DNA of 64,000 nucleotides from Crambe crambe (taxonomy: Eukaryota > Porifera > Demospongiae > Poecilosclerida > Crambeidae), in the NCBI GenBank assembly GCA_963924555.1, contig OZ004584.1, positions 3,967,001 to 4,031,000 of the forward strand. Reading direction: 5' to 3'. The notes under the pieces are model-generated. The model was given only the letters and a program-made list of their open reading frames with translations. It did no database searches and was not told the DNA's origin. How positions within the stretch are numbered: position 1 is the stretch's first letter; the number at the start of each line of letters is the position of its first letter. The position numbers and the translations under genes are program-made. This document shows, piece by piece, positions 11,575 to 24,316 of this stretch.

Positions 11575-13771
11575 TTAAGTACATACAGTATCCAAGATGA
11601 GAGTGGGGTACCTTATCAGGATTGCATAAAGTTCCTTCACCATTTTCTCTCAAATGATTGACAGCAATAAATCATGCTCTTGAGCAAAGAGTAAGTCCCT
11701 GTCATCATGGTCTGGAACTCCCATGACAGCTTTGGTACCATATCCACTAATGACGTAATCGGCAGCATAAATGGGAATAGTTCTACCAGTGAGTGGGTGC
11801 ACAGCTCTGAGCTTTAAGTCGACACCTGCAAATGAAATAAACTGTAAACTTCCTTCTTAGAATAGCTTGAGTACCAACAATAATAACAACAGTTACACCA
11901 AAAATCAGCATACGTAAGTAAGACTTGCCTTTCTTCTCTTCTCGTTTCCTGCTAGAGGAAACAGAATTTTGTCTGAAAGTATCCAACTATTGAGCAACAG
12001 TTTTGTCCAACAAATCCTTGCGGCTTAAGAGGTTGTGATCCATACTGACTGCTATGAAACTAACTCCATATGCAGTGTCTGGACAGGTGGTGATTGTTCT
12101 CAGAGGAGGGATTCCCTCTATTTCCTGAGTTATAATTATACAGAATAATGTCACTCAAAACCCAGCTGGAATAAAGTGCTGTGCCAAAGCCCCCCACAAA
12201 GCTGCCCAGCGATTAAGTAGAACACTGTTCAATGTGCAATAGGCCTATTATTACTGGCCATTTTCGACCATTTTTTTCTCTTTGGCCAGACAATTCCAAC
12301 TTAGTCAGACGTTCTGTCAGAACAAATTTGAGGTCACATTCATTGATATAATAAATGACCAGCAAAATTGCGATAATGTCTGATCGAAGTTGGATTTGGT
12401 CGGACAAAAAATGTCTTATCAAACTGATACTCTTGTTTTGCACGTGCTATTTCATTATTAAGCTTGATCAATATCATCTTATGTTACCTCTACTTTAAAA
12501 TCAAAATAAGCACCCTCAGACTTGCCGATCCATTTTCTCTGCAACGACTTCACTTAATCAGACCAGTCCAAATCATTCAATCCATCCAGCAATTCCTAAA
12601 CATTATTCCAATTCAAATCATTTCAGCAAATATACATACATAACATGACAAACCTCAGCATAGTCTGATATTTTGAAGAACTACTGGCTGAGGAACTTTT
12701 GTTGAACTTTAGCCCCTGAACGCCATGAATTTCCTTCTGCATCAACCTGCCAGTACAGTTTGATCGACAGGATCCCAGTTTACAAGAGCCTGAATGCAAA
12801 TAAGCCATCACGCTACCGAGAATCCAGGCCCTACAAACTTGCCATTTTTTTGTAAGCTAATCCATGTTTATAGAGTTGTAAAAAAAAAGCCACTGCGTCC
12901 ATTTATAGTAATCAGGTGAGCTAGTGCAGATTTCCTAAGGGATTGAATATCTCTGACAGTATTGAATGTTGACATGGTACTTACTCTGTTCCAATCAAAG
13001 TGACATTCCAGACTATCCATTTGCCCTTTGAATGTTGCTATGAAAAAAAAAATATTTTTTTTCAGCTGAGAATTCATGTAATGTAATGTAATGTGCAAAG
13101 GGCACACAAGATGAAGTTCCTTGAGTCCAGTTAATATTGGTAATCTTGTGGTAGACCTGACCCTTTACCATTATTCAGTAAGGAAATATGGTAAAGGGTC
13201 AACTACACCAGAGTATGGTAATTGTTTCATAGTATCATTATAATTTGTAGAGACATACTAGTTGGTCCATTGGATGGGACTGATGCCTTTATCAATAGCT
13301 GCATTCTCTGCCGGCAGACCAAATGAATCCTATCCCATAGGGTGCAATACCTGCACCGTATACATCACAGGCCTAAATCATAAAACTATAATGCAAGCCA
13401 GGAATAAATCTCGCCTTGTTGCTAGACTTGTGTTACTTGCAATTTACTGTTTTCCCCTTCATCCGTCGACAGCGAGCCAATGTATCACTGATGGTGTACA
13501 CTCTAACATGGCCCATGTGCGGCTGTCCCGATGGATATGGGAACATGGACAGGACATAGAACTTGGATCTTTCCACTGATCCACCGGGAATGCTTTGTGA
13601 TGATTCATGGTTCCACCTTTCTTGCCATTTGGATTCAACTTCATTGACATTGTAAGCTTGATACTATCCATAACAGTAAAGATAATGTATATAACCTACC
13701 TCGATAGTTCTCTTTCCTTCTTTACAGCAAACTGCAACAGGGGGAAAGATTCTGGTTCTACTTCTCAACAT

Positions 13772-14308
13772 CTATACTAAAGGAACCCTTTACCTACTAG
13801 TACTGATTCCGGTGTCACGTCACAGTTTATTTTGTCGCTGGCGAGCGACATAATCTCCTTATCGCCGCCAGCATTATACCATAGATACATACCCTAAAAT
13901 ATTTTGTTGCTCTAGTTGCTCTCCAATAGCTATAGCTATGTTCTTCACATCTTCAACTCCCAAAGACACAACAGGCTGACTAGATTATGGAACTCTCTGC
14001 CACCATGCTCCTACCATCAAATCCAAACTCAAAGATTACTTTCGATCAGTTATTCTGAGGAGTTTTGAATTGAATTGAGTCTTCCATCTTGTCTGCCCTT
14101 GCCGAAACTGTATGTCAAATTTCTTCTTTTTTTTTATTGTAACTTAGCTATCTCATTTCTTAAACGTCATCTTATGCTGTAAATCGTATATATTATAATA
14201 ATAATAATAATAATAAGTTGTTTTTTTTTGGTTGACATTTCATTTTTTATTCTCCGTTTCTGGATTCTTGTATCTAGAACTCATTGACCTTATTATAAAA
14301 ATAATAAA

Positions 14309-14344
<36 letters not shown>

Positions 14345-15879
14345 TATAGAGTGACAAAATTGTGATCTCCTAGGATTGTTGCTCACTATCGCTATTATAT
14401 AGTGATAAAATCTCCCAAGATATTTTCTTATCTAGCTCTATACAATACTAGCTAGTTATATGTTGATCATGCACTTTGAGCTATGTTATAGCAGTATATA
14501 TGTATAGAACGCTGTGTCTACAGTCCCGGCAACGGGATCGGTCCATTCATCCCACCAGCCCGGCACCCAGTGCTGGTGTCACAGTTTATTTTGTCGCTGG
14601 GAGATTCTGTCGTAGCGACAAAATATCCTAGGAAATTCTGTCGCGAGTGACCTAATCTCCTAGGATATTTTGCCATCGCCAGGATATATTGCTGCATATA
14701 AAGTAGCTATTGGAGAGGTGGTATAGCTATATCTGATTATACAAAGATAATCACCCACAAAAAAAATCTCCTACGTTATTTCTGTCTTAATGATAAATCT
14801 CTTTTATAATGATAATACCTCCTAGGTTATTTTCTCACTAGTTATTAGCTATATTTCTACGCTGTTTATAGGTACATCTAAATCTCAAGCTTGTTAGCTA
14901 TTCAGGAGCATTTTTTTTTTCTAGTGTCTTGCTTAGCTAGAAAGTTAATATTTTTTGCAGGTGTACAGCGATGGAATATTTATAACTGTGATGTGAATGC
15001 ATGATTGAGCTTTACACAAATCAGTATTGGAAAATATTCTAGATAGTTACTTACGCATAATAGCTAGCTAGATGCCACAGAGCAACATGTCTCTTAGCTA
15101 CTATAGAAAGTAAAAAAGTATAGTTCTTTATACTGCTATAACATAGCTCAATAGCTACAGCTACATATATAACTACCTAATATTGCTTAGAGCTAGATAA
15201 GTAGCAAATATCCTGGGAGATTTTATTACTAGCTATAGTAGATAATAGCTAGTTAGCAATAGCTATACAGTGAGCAACGATCCTAGGAGATTGAGGAGAT
15301 TTTGTCGCTTTATATATTATTTATCATTATTATTATTATTATTATTATTACTATTATTATTATTATTATATGACTAACAGCACAAGATGACGTTTTAAGA
15401 AATGAGATAAGTTACAACAAAAAAAGAAGATGGGGCAATTAGACCTGGCTGAGGATCCACCAAGACTGGCCGAGCAACCAGGAGAGGATTTAAAAATAGC
15501 TCCCACAATAATTAAAAAAAAAAACACAATAAAATAACAAGATTGGTCCATAATCTAGTCAACTTGTTGAAATATATAGTGTCTTTGGGAGTTGGAGATG
15601 TGAATATTGGAGAGCAACAAAATATGATATTTTGTCTATACCTACAACTATGCATGTTAAGAACATAGGAGAGCAACAAATGTACTAGGAGATTTTACTT
15701 AACTTTGACTTTACTAAATTTATGGTGAGTGACTGTAGGAGATATCTATACTCCACTATATGCAATGGCTATGTAATAACCAATATAGTCATGCATGCAG
15801 TGCTGAGCAAAAAAATATCCTATAAGAGATGTATCAAGTAGCTATGTCTAATATCTAATAATAGCTAGCTGCGACAATA
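13772..15879. repeat. LARS2 5' flank U1: arm-type repeats, no gene
   Basis: The flank begins with CTTTACCTACTAGTACTGATTCC, shared with the 5' flanks of U2 (about 30,930-30,960) and U5 (54,495-54,530). GCGACA blocks lie at 13,808-13,870 and 14,575-14,700. TAA microsatellites occupy 14,195-14,216 and 14,300-14,343, and ATT repeats 15,318-15,370. The rest matches arm sequence (for example TTTCTAGTGTCTTGCTTAGC near 14,920). An inverted LARS2 unit would be expected to the right but is absent. Confidence 0.65.
14575..14700. repeat. GCGACA-block repeat
   Basis: It starts at GGTGTCACAGTTTATTTTGTCGC. The last two hexamers are decayed (GCCATCGCC, TTGCTGC). Confidence 0.7.
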
Positions 15880-16196
15880 TGTGACCGGCTCTGCATGGGA
15901 AAACCCTCCATCCAGTGAAAACACAGAGGTTAAGCAAGGATAAGCTTTGAAATTTTTTTCCCAGACAGCACCACATTAGTACAGTTTATGCTCCAAAAAG
16001 AGAGAGTGCAGGTTGAAATAATGTAGTATTAAAAATAATTTAAAGCGTGCAGCTAATAAATTGATAAAATCAAATTCATGGGCTAATTCCAGTCGGCTCA
16101 TCTATTTTGCAGTTAAAGCTGTATAAAAGATTCATGAAGTTGAATTATAATTGTTTAGATGCTACATGGACCTGGAGACAGTTGATGAATTCAAGT

Positions 16197-16319
16197 TACA
16201 CTGTAAAAATGAAAGTGTGTACTGCACACTAAGTTGTCCCAATACACACACTAAAAACAAAACAGTGTGTGTATTGGGACAAAATGGTGTGCAGTAAACA
16301 CTTTCATTTTTATAGTGTA
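16197..16319. mobile_element. Foldback MITE (near-perfect hairpin)
   Basis: Arms of about 55 bases start with CACTGTAAAAATGAAAGTGT and flank a loop of about 11 bases. The ends are TA (16,197-16,198 and 16,318-16,319), which is the expected TA target duplication. It is nested in the larger TIR element. Confidence 0.85.
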
Positions 16320-16718
16320 GGATACTATAATAGCATGGTCAATTCCTCTCCTCTTTGCCCAGAACCTTGAGGGTTACTTCTCTGGCAGTTCCAGATAAAG
16401 GTTAAAATTTAATATTTGCGAAATGTTTTTTCACGCACGATCGGTAAGGGGTCTGGCTCAAGAATAGTCTACATACTAGGTCCTGTAAGCTGTAAACTAG
16501 TGGCGATATTTCCTCTGTGTCCGATCTTTAGCTGCAAACTAAAGTGTAGCTACTCTCAAGTCTCAAGTATAAATGTAGTTAATAGTCTCACAGTTATGAG
16601 CTGCCTGCTTGCCTTATCTCAGTAGCTATATACAAAATTCTGAAGTTTTGACTAACAGGCCTACTGTGATCATGTCAAACGTGACAGAATAACAAGTGCT
16701 CCTCTGCCAACAGGAAAC

Positions 16719-17102
16719 AAGATATATGCTAACCCAAATGTAGCCAAGTGAATTAGCTACCTGCAGCAGAAAAAAATAATAATTTGGTGCAAAAACTTTG
16801 TAGATACTGACATTCTTTCTCCGCGTGACCGGAATTGCACCGCGACCAGAATTACCCCACTTTACCCTACGAGCACGTTTAGTTGGCAGTGCCAAAATTT
16901 GGCTAAAAACAAGATATATGCTAACCCAAATGTAGCCAAGTGAACTAGCTACCTGCAGCAGAAAAAAAAAATTGATTTGGTGCAAAAACTTTGTAGATAC
17001 TGATATTCTTTCTCCGCGTGACCGGAATTGCACCGCGACCGGGATTACCCCACTTTACCCTACGAGCACGTTTAGTTGGCAGTGCCAAAATTTGGCTAAA
17101 AA
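16719..17102. repeat. 192-bp tandem duplication
   Basis: Two units start at 16,719 and 16,911 (AAGATATATGCTAACCCAAA). Each ends with GCCAAAATTTGGCTAAAAA. A 135-residue reading frame on the - strand (16,626-17,033) is two copies of the same translated repeat and is not taken as a gene. Confidence 0.9.
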
Positions 17103-17632
17103 ATTTTTTTAGCATAAATGACAACTATGATCCGCACAGATGAAGTTTGGAGCTCAGACTACAAAAAGGTTTCAAATGAAGCGCTAAAGTTAGCTAGTCA
17201 GCCATTAAAGCTTCGTGCACGGAGATTTTAGTCAGGCTGGAACTTTAGGCAGGCTTTCTAGCTTATGCGCGCTGGGAAATATCAACTTACTAAGCTATCC
17301 GCACTACTTTCAGTACCTTGCTTCTCTTCTCGGAGCTTTGGTTGGACTTTTCTCGAGCCAAAAAGCAAGAAACTAGCTTTTTACTAACTACAGTTCGAAA
17401 CCCCACCCACCGTCAATTTTAATAGTGCACGGGCATGTTCGGAAATAATGTTCACGTTGCTTAGTCAGCTTTTCTTGAAAACTCGATCTTTCTAAGAGCT
17501 GTTGCTCAGGCGTCATAAAAGCTATAGCTTTTAAATTTGCGCAATAAAGAGCCAAATTTAGATAATAAATTTTACTATAACAAAAAATTTTAATTTTTGC
17601 TGGACGGAGGGTTTACCCAGAGCCGGTCACAT

Positions 17633-19445
17633 ACATCCTTACGGAAACGAAATATCCTAGGAGATTAGGTCGCTCTCGATAGAATTTCTTGATATTTTAT
17701 CGCCGCAACAGAATCGCACAGCGACAACATCGGCATCGAAAATTTCTTCTTGGAGTGCCGGCAGGACACTTAAAGTTTTTCAGATTCAAAAAGAAAAAAG
17801 TATTCAAATCGGGAATAGAACCCGAGACCGCACGTTCAATAGTACACGTAAATGGCACTAACCGATGCGATGCGCTACAGTGGCAACGCTGCAAACATCC
17901 GTTTGAAAGCGTACTTCTAACATCAAACTCTTTGTTGCCTTAGAAAGCCCTATGGGTGAATAATACGTCCCATACACCTAATGCTCAATGAATCTTCATC
18001 AAGAACATTATAGCTGAAGATTTGAAATGGAGCATATATCATTGCATGCCCTGCAATAAAAATCTCCTAGGTCATATCTGTCTTAATCTTAGTGATGAAT
18101 CTCTTCTATAATGATAATATCTCCTAGGATATTTTTTCACTAGTTATTAGATATATTTCTATGCTGTTTATAGGTGCATAGAAATCTCAAGCTTGTTAGC
18201 TATTCACCTTTATAGTTGGGTGTATTAGCTCATGTTTTTTTCTAGTGTCTTGCTTAGGTAGAAAGTTAATATTTTTGCATGTGTACAGCGATGGAATATT
18301 TATAACCGATCTATATTGATGTGAATGGATGATTCAGATCCGTGTTGGAAAATATTCTAGATAGCTATCTACGTGTAATAACTAGCTAGATGCTACAGAG
18401 CAACATGTCTCTTAGATACTATAGAAAGTAAAAAATTATAGTTTTTATACTGCTATAACATAGCTCAACAGCTAGCTACATATCGGGAATCGAACCCGTA
18501 ACCGCACGTTCAATAGTACGCGGCACTAACCGATGCGATGCGCTACAGTGGCAATGCTGCAAATATCCGATATTTATACTTCTAACCTCAAACTTTTTGG
18601 TTGCCTTAGGGAGCCTTTTGGACGAGTATTGCCTAGCCTTGGAGTCACAACAGTGCGCGCGAATAGTACGTTCCATACACCTAACGTTCGCTTCGCTCGC
18701 TCGACATAGTGAAATGGCTTCTTACACCATCAATGGCAAATGGCATGCTATCTCCAGCCCTGCACAAAATTAGAACTACTTGAGTACATATGGTCAACTA
18801 GTATCTTTCATTTTATACCGAAAGTAAGGCAGCTAGACTACTATTTTAGTAGTAGGAATGGCACAAAACTTTTAAGTCACCTGTTTTCACGTTTTTTGTC
18901 CATAGTAATAGTAAATAGACTAAACTGACATGATGAACTACTAAAGCTATAGGTTATCGAGCCTTTTCACTTATATAATTATAATTATCGCTGCGCTAGA
19001 TATCTTGCCTTTCACCCTTTCTTATTTTGTGTAAGATTTCTCTGTTCGCCAGGTACTTACACGAATGGCCTATAAATTATACGAGCGCATGCCCTGTTTC
19101 CAATCCTGTGTACAAGTATCTTTCATTTTATACCAAAAGTAAGGCTGCTAGACTTCTATTGTAGTGGTAGGAGTGCCACAAAACTTTTCAGTCACCTGTT
19201 TCCACGTTTTTCTTCCATAGCAACAGTAAATAGACTAAACTGACATGATAAACTACTGCAGCTATAGATCATTGAACCTTTTCACTTATAATCATAATTA
19301 TTGCTGCGCTAAATATCTTGCCTTTCATGCACCCTCTTTCTTATTCGTGTAAGATTTCTCTTTTCGCCAGGTACCTACACGGATGGTCTATACGCGCGCA
19401 TGCCAAGTTTCCAATCCTGTGTACGTAGTCTAGTATATCTACGAT
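17633..19445. repeat. Orphan inverted arm (unit without genes)
   Basis: This arm is in the reverse orientation, like 1-3,215 and 40,240-43,105. From left it holds a GCGACA block (17,640-17,725), a SINE-like segment (about 17,811-17,890 -), arm sequence, a second SINE-like segment (B box 18,486-18,496 -), and two successive P-like ends (near 19,100 and 19,408-19,440). Ankyrin and LARS2 sequence that should lie to its left is missing. Confidence 0.7.
18483..18560 (-). repeat. SINE-like segment with pol III boxes
   Basis: The B box is at 18,486-18,496 on the reverse strand and the A-box-like stretch near 18,525-18,545. Confidence 0.5.
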
Positions 19446-20344
19446 AGAAAGAACTATAATTTTTTACTTTCTATAATAGCTGAGAGACATGTTGCTCTGT
19501 AGCATCTAGCTAGTTATTATTCTATCTAGAATATTTTCCAATACTGATTTTGTTTAAAGTTCAATCATGCATTCAGTACATCAGTTATAAATTTTCCATC
19601 GCTGTACACTTGCAAAAAATATTAACTTTTTTCTAGCTAAGCAAGACACTATAACAAAAAAAGAACTTAATAGCCTACAAGCTTGTGATTTTGATGCACC
19701 TATAAACAGAACTCATTGATATTGTCCTTATTATTATTTTAAAAAAATAATATAGAGTGACATAATCTAAATTTCCTAGAATTATTGCTCACTATATATA
19801 TATTTATAGTTAGCTATTATCTAGTAATAAAATCTCTCGAGATATTTTTTTATCTAGCTTTATATATTACTAGCAAATTATTATGTAGATCATGCACTTT
19901 GAACTATGTTCTAGCAGTTTATAGAACGCAGTGTCTAGAGTCCCGGGAACAGGATCGGTCGTTCAGGGAACGAGCCCGGCACCCAGTGCCAGTGTCACAG
20001 TTTATTTTGTTGCTTAGAGATTCTGTCGCGGGACAAAATATCGTAGGAAATTCTGTCGCGAGCTCCTAGGATATTTCGTCGATATATAGTCGCTGCATAT
20101 TAATTAGCTAGGTATAGCTTTATCTGATTATACAATGACCAACAAATTACCCTAGCAATAAAAGATCTCCTAGGTCGTTTCTGTCTTAGTAATAAATCTC
20201 TTCTGTAATGATATCTCGTAGGACTAGTTATTAGCTATATTTCTATCCTGTTTTTGTAGTGCATCAAAATTTCAAGCTTGTTAGCTATTCTATAGCATGT
20301 TTTTTTAAATAAACATATCTCTTAGCTATTATAATGGTAAAAAA
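19446..20344. other. Centre of second tail-to-tail junction
   Basis: About 900 bases between P-like ends. It holds arm fragments, a GCGACA block (about 19,990-20,100) and an AT-rich stretch. The matching centre between U3 and U4 is at 43,106-44,112. No gene is seen. Confidence 0.6.
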
Positions 20345-21230
20345 TTATATCATAGATGTACTAGACTGGATTGGAAACACGGCATGCGCGTGTATAATTT
20401 ATAGACCATCCGCGTAGGTACCTGGCGAACAGAGAAATCTTACACAAAATATGAAAGAGGGTGAAAGGCAAGGTATTTAGCACAGCAATAATTATAATTA
20501 TAAGTGAAAAGGCTCAATCACCTATAACTGTAGTAGTTTATCATGTCCGTTTAGTCTATTTGCTGATGCTATGGAAGAAAAACGTGAAAACAGGTGACTG
20601 AAAAGTTTTGTGGCACTCCTACTACTAAAATAGAAGTCTAGCTGCCTCACTTTTGGTATAAAATGAAAGATACTAGTACACAGGATTGGAAACATGGCAT
20701 GCGCGCGTATAATTTATAGACCATCTGTGTAGGTACCTGGCGAACAGAGAAATCTTACACAAAATAAGAAAGGGTGAAAGGCAAGGTATTTAGCGCAGTG
20801 ATAATTATAAGTGAAAAGGCTCAATGACCTATAGCTGTAGTAGTTTATCATGTAACTTTAGTCTATTTACTGTTGCTATGGAAGAAAAACGTGGAAACAG
20901 GTAACTGTAAAACGTCGTGGCATTCCTACTACTAGTATAGAAGTCTAGCAGCCTTACTTTCGGTATAAAAAGAAAGATACTAGCTGACCATATGTACTCT
21001 AGTTTTAATTTTGTGCAGGGCTGGAGGTGGCATGCCATTTGTCATTGATGGTGTAAGAAGCCATTTCACTATGTTGAGCGAGCGCAGCGAGCGTTAGGTG
21101 TATGGAACGTACTATTCGCGCACTGTTGTGACTTCAAGGCTAGGCAACATTCGCCCAAAGGGCTCCCTAAGGCAACCAAAGAGTTTGAGGTTAGAAGTAT
21201 AAATATCGGATATTTGTAGCGTTGCAACTG

Positions 21231-21295
21231 TAGCACATCGCATCGGTTAGTTCCGTATATTATTGAACCTGCAGTTTCGGGTTCGATTCCCGATA
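21231..21295 (+). repeat. SINE-like segment with pol III boxes
   Basis: The A-box-like TAGCACATCGCATCGGTTAG is at 21,231-21,250 and the B box GGTTCGATTCC at 21,280-21,290. Confidence 0.55.
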
Positions 21296-22743
21296 TGTAG
21301 CTAGCTATTGAGCTGTTATAGCAGTATAAAAACTATAATTTTCTATAATAACTAAGAGACATGTTGCTCTGTAGCATCTAACTAGCTATTACACATAAGT
21401 AGCTATCTAGAATATTTTCCAATACTAATTTGTATAAAGCTCAATCATGCAATATAGATCAGTTATAAATATTCCATTGCTGTACACTTGCAAAAAATAT
21501 TAACACACTCGATTAACTTTCTACCTAAGCAAGACACTAGAAAAAAAAAACATGCTCTTTTGAAATATGAGCGAATACACTTATAAACAGCATGGAAATA
21601 TAGCTAATCACTAGTTAAAAAATATCCTAGGAGAAATTTTCATTATAAAAGAAATTCATCACTAAGACAGAAACGACCTAGGAGATTTTTTATTGCTAGG
21701 GCATGTAATTTATTGGCGAGCGATCGTCTTTGTATAATCAGATAAAGCTATACCACTTCTCAAATAGCTACTTTATATACAGCGACAATATATCCTGGTT
21801 ACGACGAAATATCCAAGGAGATTAGGTCGCTCGCGACAGAATTTCCCAGGATATTTTATCGCCGCGACAGAATCTCCCAGCGACAAAATACCGGTAAACT
21901 GTGACACTGGGACTATATATTATAATGCAAGCGCAGCGAGCGTTAGAGGGCACTGTTATGGCAGGCCCAAAGGGTTCCCTAAGGCAACCAAAGAGTTTGA
22001 AGTTAGAGGGTGTTTTGCACCGTAGCACATCGGTTAGTTATACATAGATATAATGGTTGGTACTGCGTGTGGTCTCGCGTTCGATTCCGAATTGGAGTTT
22101 TTTTTTTCCTTTTCAATCTTTGAAAATTTTTCTAAGTGTCCTGGTGCCGGAACTAGTCTGAATCTGTGAAGAAGTGGCCGCTCCCGTTACCGGGACAGTA
22201 GACACAGCGTATATCGAACTCTGGAGTAGTAACGATCTAGGAGATTCTTATTGCTAGGAGAGCAATTTGTTGGTTAGCTGTATAATCAGATATAGCTATA
22301 GCACCTGTCCGATAGCTACTTTATTAATGCAGCGACGATATATCCTGGCGGCGTAGGAGATTAGGTCGCTCGCGACAGAATTTCCTAGGATATTTTGTCG
22401 CCGCGATAGAATCTCCCAGCGACAAAATAAACTGTGAACCGGAAGCTAGACCTGCCTAGTTCTATCTCAAAGATCAATCAACACATGAACTCGTAACTCA
22501 TATCATAGATACTATACTCCGCCCCGGGATTGGAAACAGGATATTTCCTGCGGACACTCTGTGTTGGAGAAGTTTCGCGCGAAAATAATTGTCTCTATGA
22601 TAATAACCTATAAATCTTGGATAGCTAGCTCTGGCTTTAGCAAGCATACTATAGATGAGCTGAAAGGACAAGGTAAGCTTACAGTACTTACAAGTAGCTA
22701 TAAATAACAGTAATCATTAGCAGTACAATAAATTATCACAGAT

Positions 22744-22902
22744 ATGTTGCTGAAGGCTGTCAATGTTTTATTAGCAGATGATTCTTTCAAATTAGATACT
22801 GAAGCTACATATAAAGTTCATAAAAACCATCTCGCTTTATCATCAAGAATGAAAACGTTGTTTCAATATTTGAAGCCAGATTATAGCAGTGGTGCTAGGT
22901 AG
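22744..22902 (+). pseudogene. Conserved short exon upstream of ankyrin gene, U2 (frame open)
   Basis: A 52-residue frame with an MLLKAVNVLLADD start and a DYSSGAR end. A possible following exon near 23,106-23,185 reads IYAPFQIFSYNVLDEDSLIE and ends at a GATCAACAG/GTATAG donor-like site. Together these suggest the ankyrin gene had at least three 5' exons. Function unknown. Confidence 0.45.
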
Positions 22903-23550
22903 CTGCATCAACAAAATAAAAACAGAGAGCAAACATGCACGGTCATGGAATGATCATAAAACGATGAAATGATTGAATGATGAAATGAAATGAAATGAAA
23001 TGATGATTTAAAATAGTTTCAATATAGCTGGAACACTTGATATACTAAATCCCACAGTAATTCACAATTTATAGGATTTATGCAGCCTGTATAGTTGGGA
23101 AATGATATATGCTCCATTTCAAATCTTCAGCTATAATGTTCTTGATGAGGATTCTTTGATTGAGGTACTCGATCAACAGGTATAGCTATTTTGAGGTGCA
23201 TTGAGAATGATCCACGTAAATGGTACTATTGTTACTGTCATTATAAGTGGGTCAAATTCAAAATCAGCCCATTTTTTGCCGTCTGAATATTGATTACCCT
23301 ATAGTGCCTTACGTTATTGCAGTGGTATTTGAAGCTTGACTTCTATAATTGTAGATAAAGATAGGGGAAGGATGGAACTTCCTGTCTTACAACTTTGACA
23401 ATTTTACCTACTGGTACCTGTCTATAATATATTTTTGTCTGAACAACTCCTTTAATGATGTATATGAATAAACAGCCACAGTAAGGATTCTGAATCGTCT
23501 TTTGATACCTAAATCGTAGGTACCAGATGTCCATCTGATAATTGATCACT

Positions 23551-24316
23551 TTCTCTATTGTTGGAAGAGGTTGACGCACAAGGTGATTCTGGGTGGTCAG
23601 CATTGATGAACGCAACTAACAAAGGACACATAGAACTTTTATTAAGGAGTGGACACAATAGACTTACAGGAAACATTTGGAAGGTCTGCATTAATAATTG
23701 CGATTGAACAAAATCGAAATGATATGGTAAGTTGGTTGCTTGGAAAGGGTGCTGCAGTCAACTTAGTGCAGAATGATGGATCATCAGCATTGATGAGTGC
23801 AAGTACAAATGGGAATGTGAAAATATTTGCTAGAAAATGGTATTCAGATAGACGTGTGTTCAAAAGGAGACCTATCAACCGTTCGGTATGCAGCTATACA
23901 GAATGAGAGCAAAGTACTCAAAGTACTATTGGAAAATGATGCTCAGGTCAATCTACTATTTAACAGAAATGGATTCTCTCCTTTGATGTCAGCAAAGCTG
24001 GATACGCTGAAGTGGTTGATGTACTACTGGGCAGTGGCGCTATTAAATATCGACTTGGAGGATAAAGATGGGTGGAGTGCTTTATTGCTTGCCAGTAGAC
24101 AGGGACATAAGGAAGTGGTCAACTTGCTTCTTGATAGCATGCTCAAACTGACCTGCAGGAAAATGAAGGGAAGTCGGCTATATTCCTTGCATGTGAAGAA
24201 GAGCACATCACATGGACAGTGTATAGCATTAATTTGTTCTTCACTTCTGCCACAAGTCAGTTTACACTACATAATATGGTCAATGTTAATCACATCTATT
24301 AGTGCCTTTTTATGAT
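23551..24316 (+). pseudogene. Ankyrin-repeat pseudogene, U2
   Basis: The best preserved ankyrin copy. It starts LLEEVDAQGDSGWSALMNAT, then a frame break, then DLQETFGRSALIIAIEQNRN and WLLGKGAAVNLVQNDGSSAL. After a second break at the TTTGCTAGAAAATGG stretch come LLENDAQVNLLFNRNGFSPL and DGWSALLLASRQGHKEVVN. The breaks lie at the same places as in U1 and U4. Confidence 0.75.

Larger units (their letters stand above)
15880..17631. mobile_element. 1.75-kb non-autonomous TIR element with TA duplication
   Basis: Left end TGTGACCGGCTCTGCATGGG and right end (reversed) TGTGACCGGCTCTGGGTAAA share an imperfect inverted repeat of about 35 bases that continues into CCCTCC.TCCAG. TA flanks both ends (15,878-15,879 and 17,632-17,633). 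A related site without the insert is at about 32,505-32,520 (GCGATAATAATCC). TA duplication fits Tc1/mariner-type elements, but no transposase is present. It contains the foldback at 16,197-16,319 and the 192-base tandem repeat at 16,719-17,102. Confidence 0.7.
20345..23550. repeat. Right-oriented arm, U2
   Basis: P-like ends lie at about 20,346-20,385 and 20,677-20,710, that is, a tandem copy about 330 bases apart. SINE-like boxes follow at 21,231-21,290 (+) and about 22,020-22,085 (+). GCGACA blocks lie at 21,785-21,905 and 22,325-22,440. A CCGCCCC-type P-like end is at about 22,506-22,540. Confidence 0.8.

Noticed and set aside
13262-13579. 105-residue + strand reading frame
   Set aside because: Antisense to the second and third LARS2 exons of U1. 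The same stretch on the - strand gives HMGH and [12 protein letters not shown] in the proper frame.
13459-13671. 70-residue - strand frame starting [14 protein letters not shown]
   Set aside because: Shifted frame over the second LARS2 exon. The true frame reads [14 protein letters not shown] and contains the HIGH-type motif.
16626-17033. 135-residue - strand frame
   Set aside because: Translation of the 192-base tandem repeat; the repeated protein sequence is explained by the DNA duplication.
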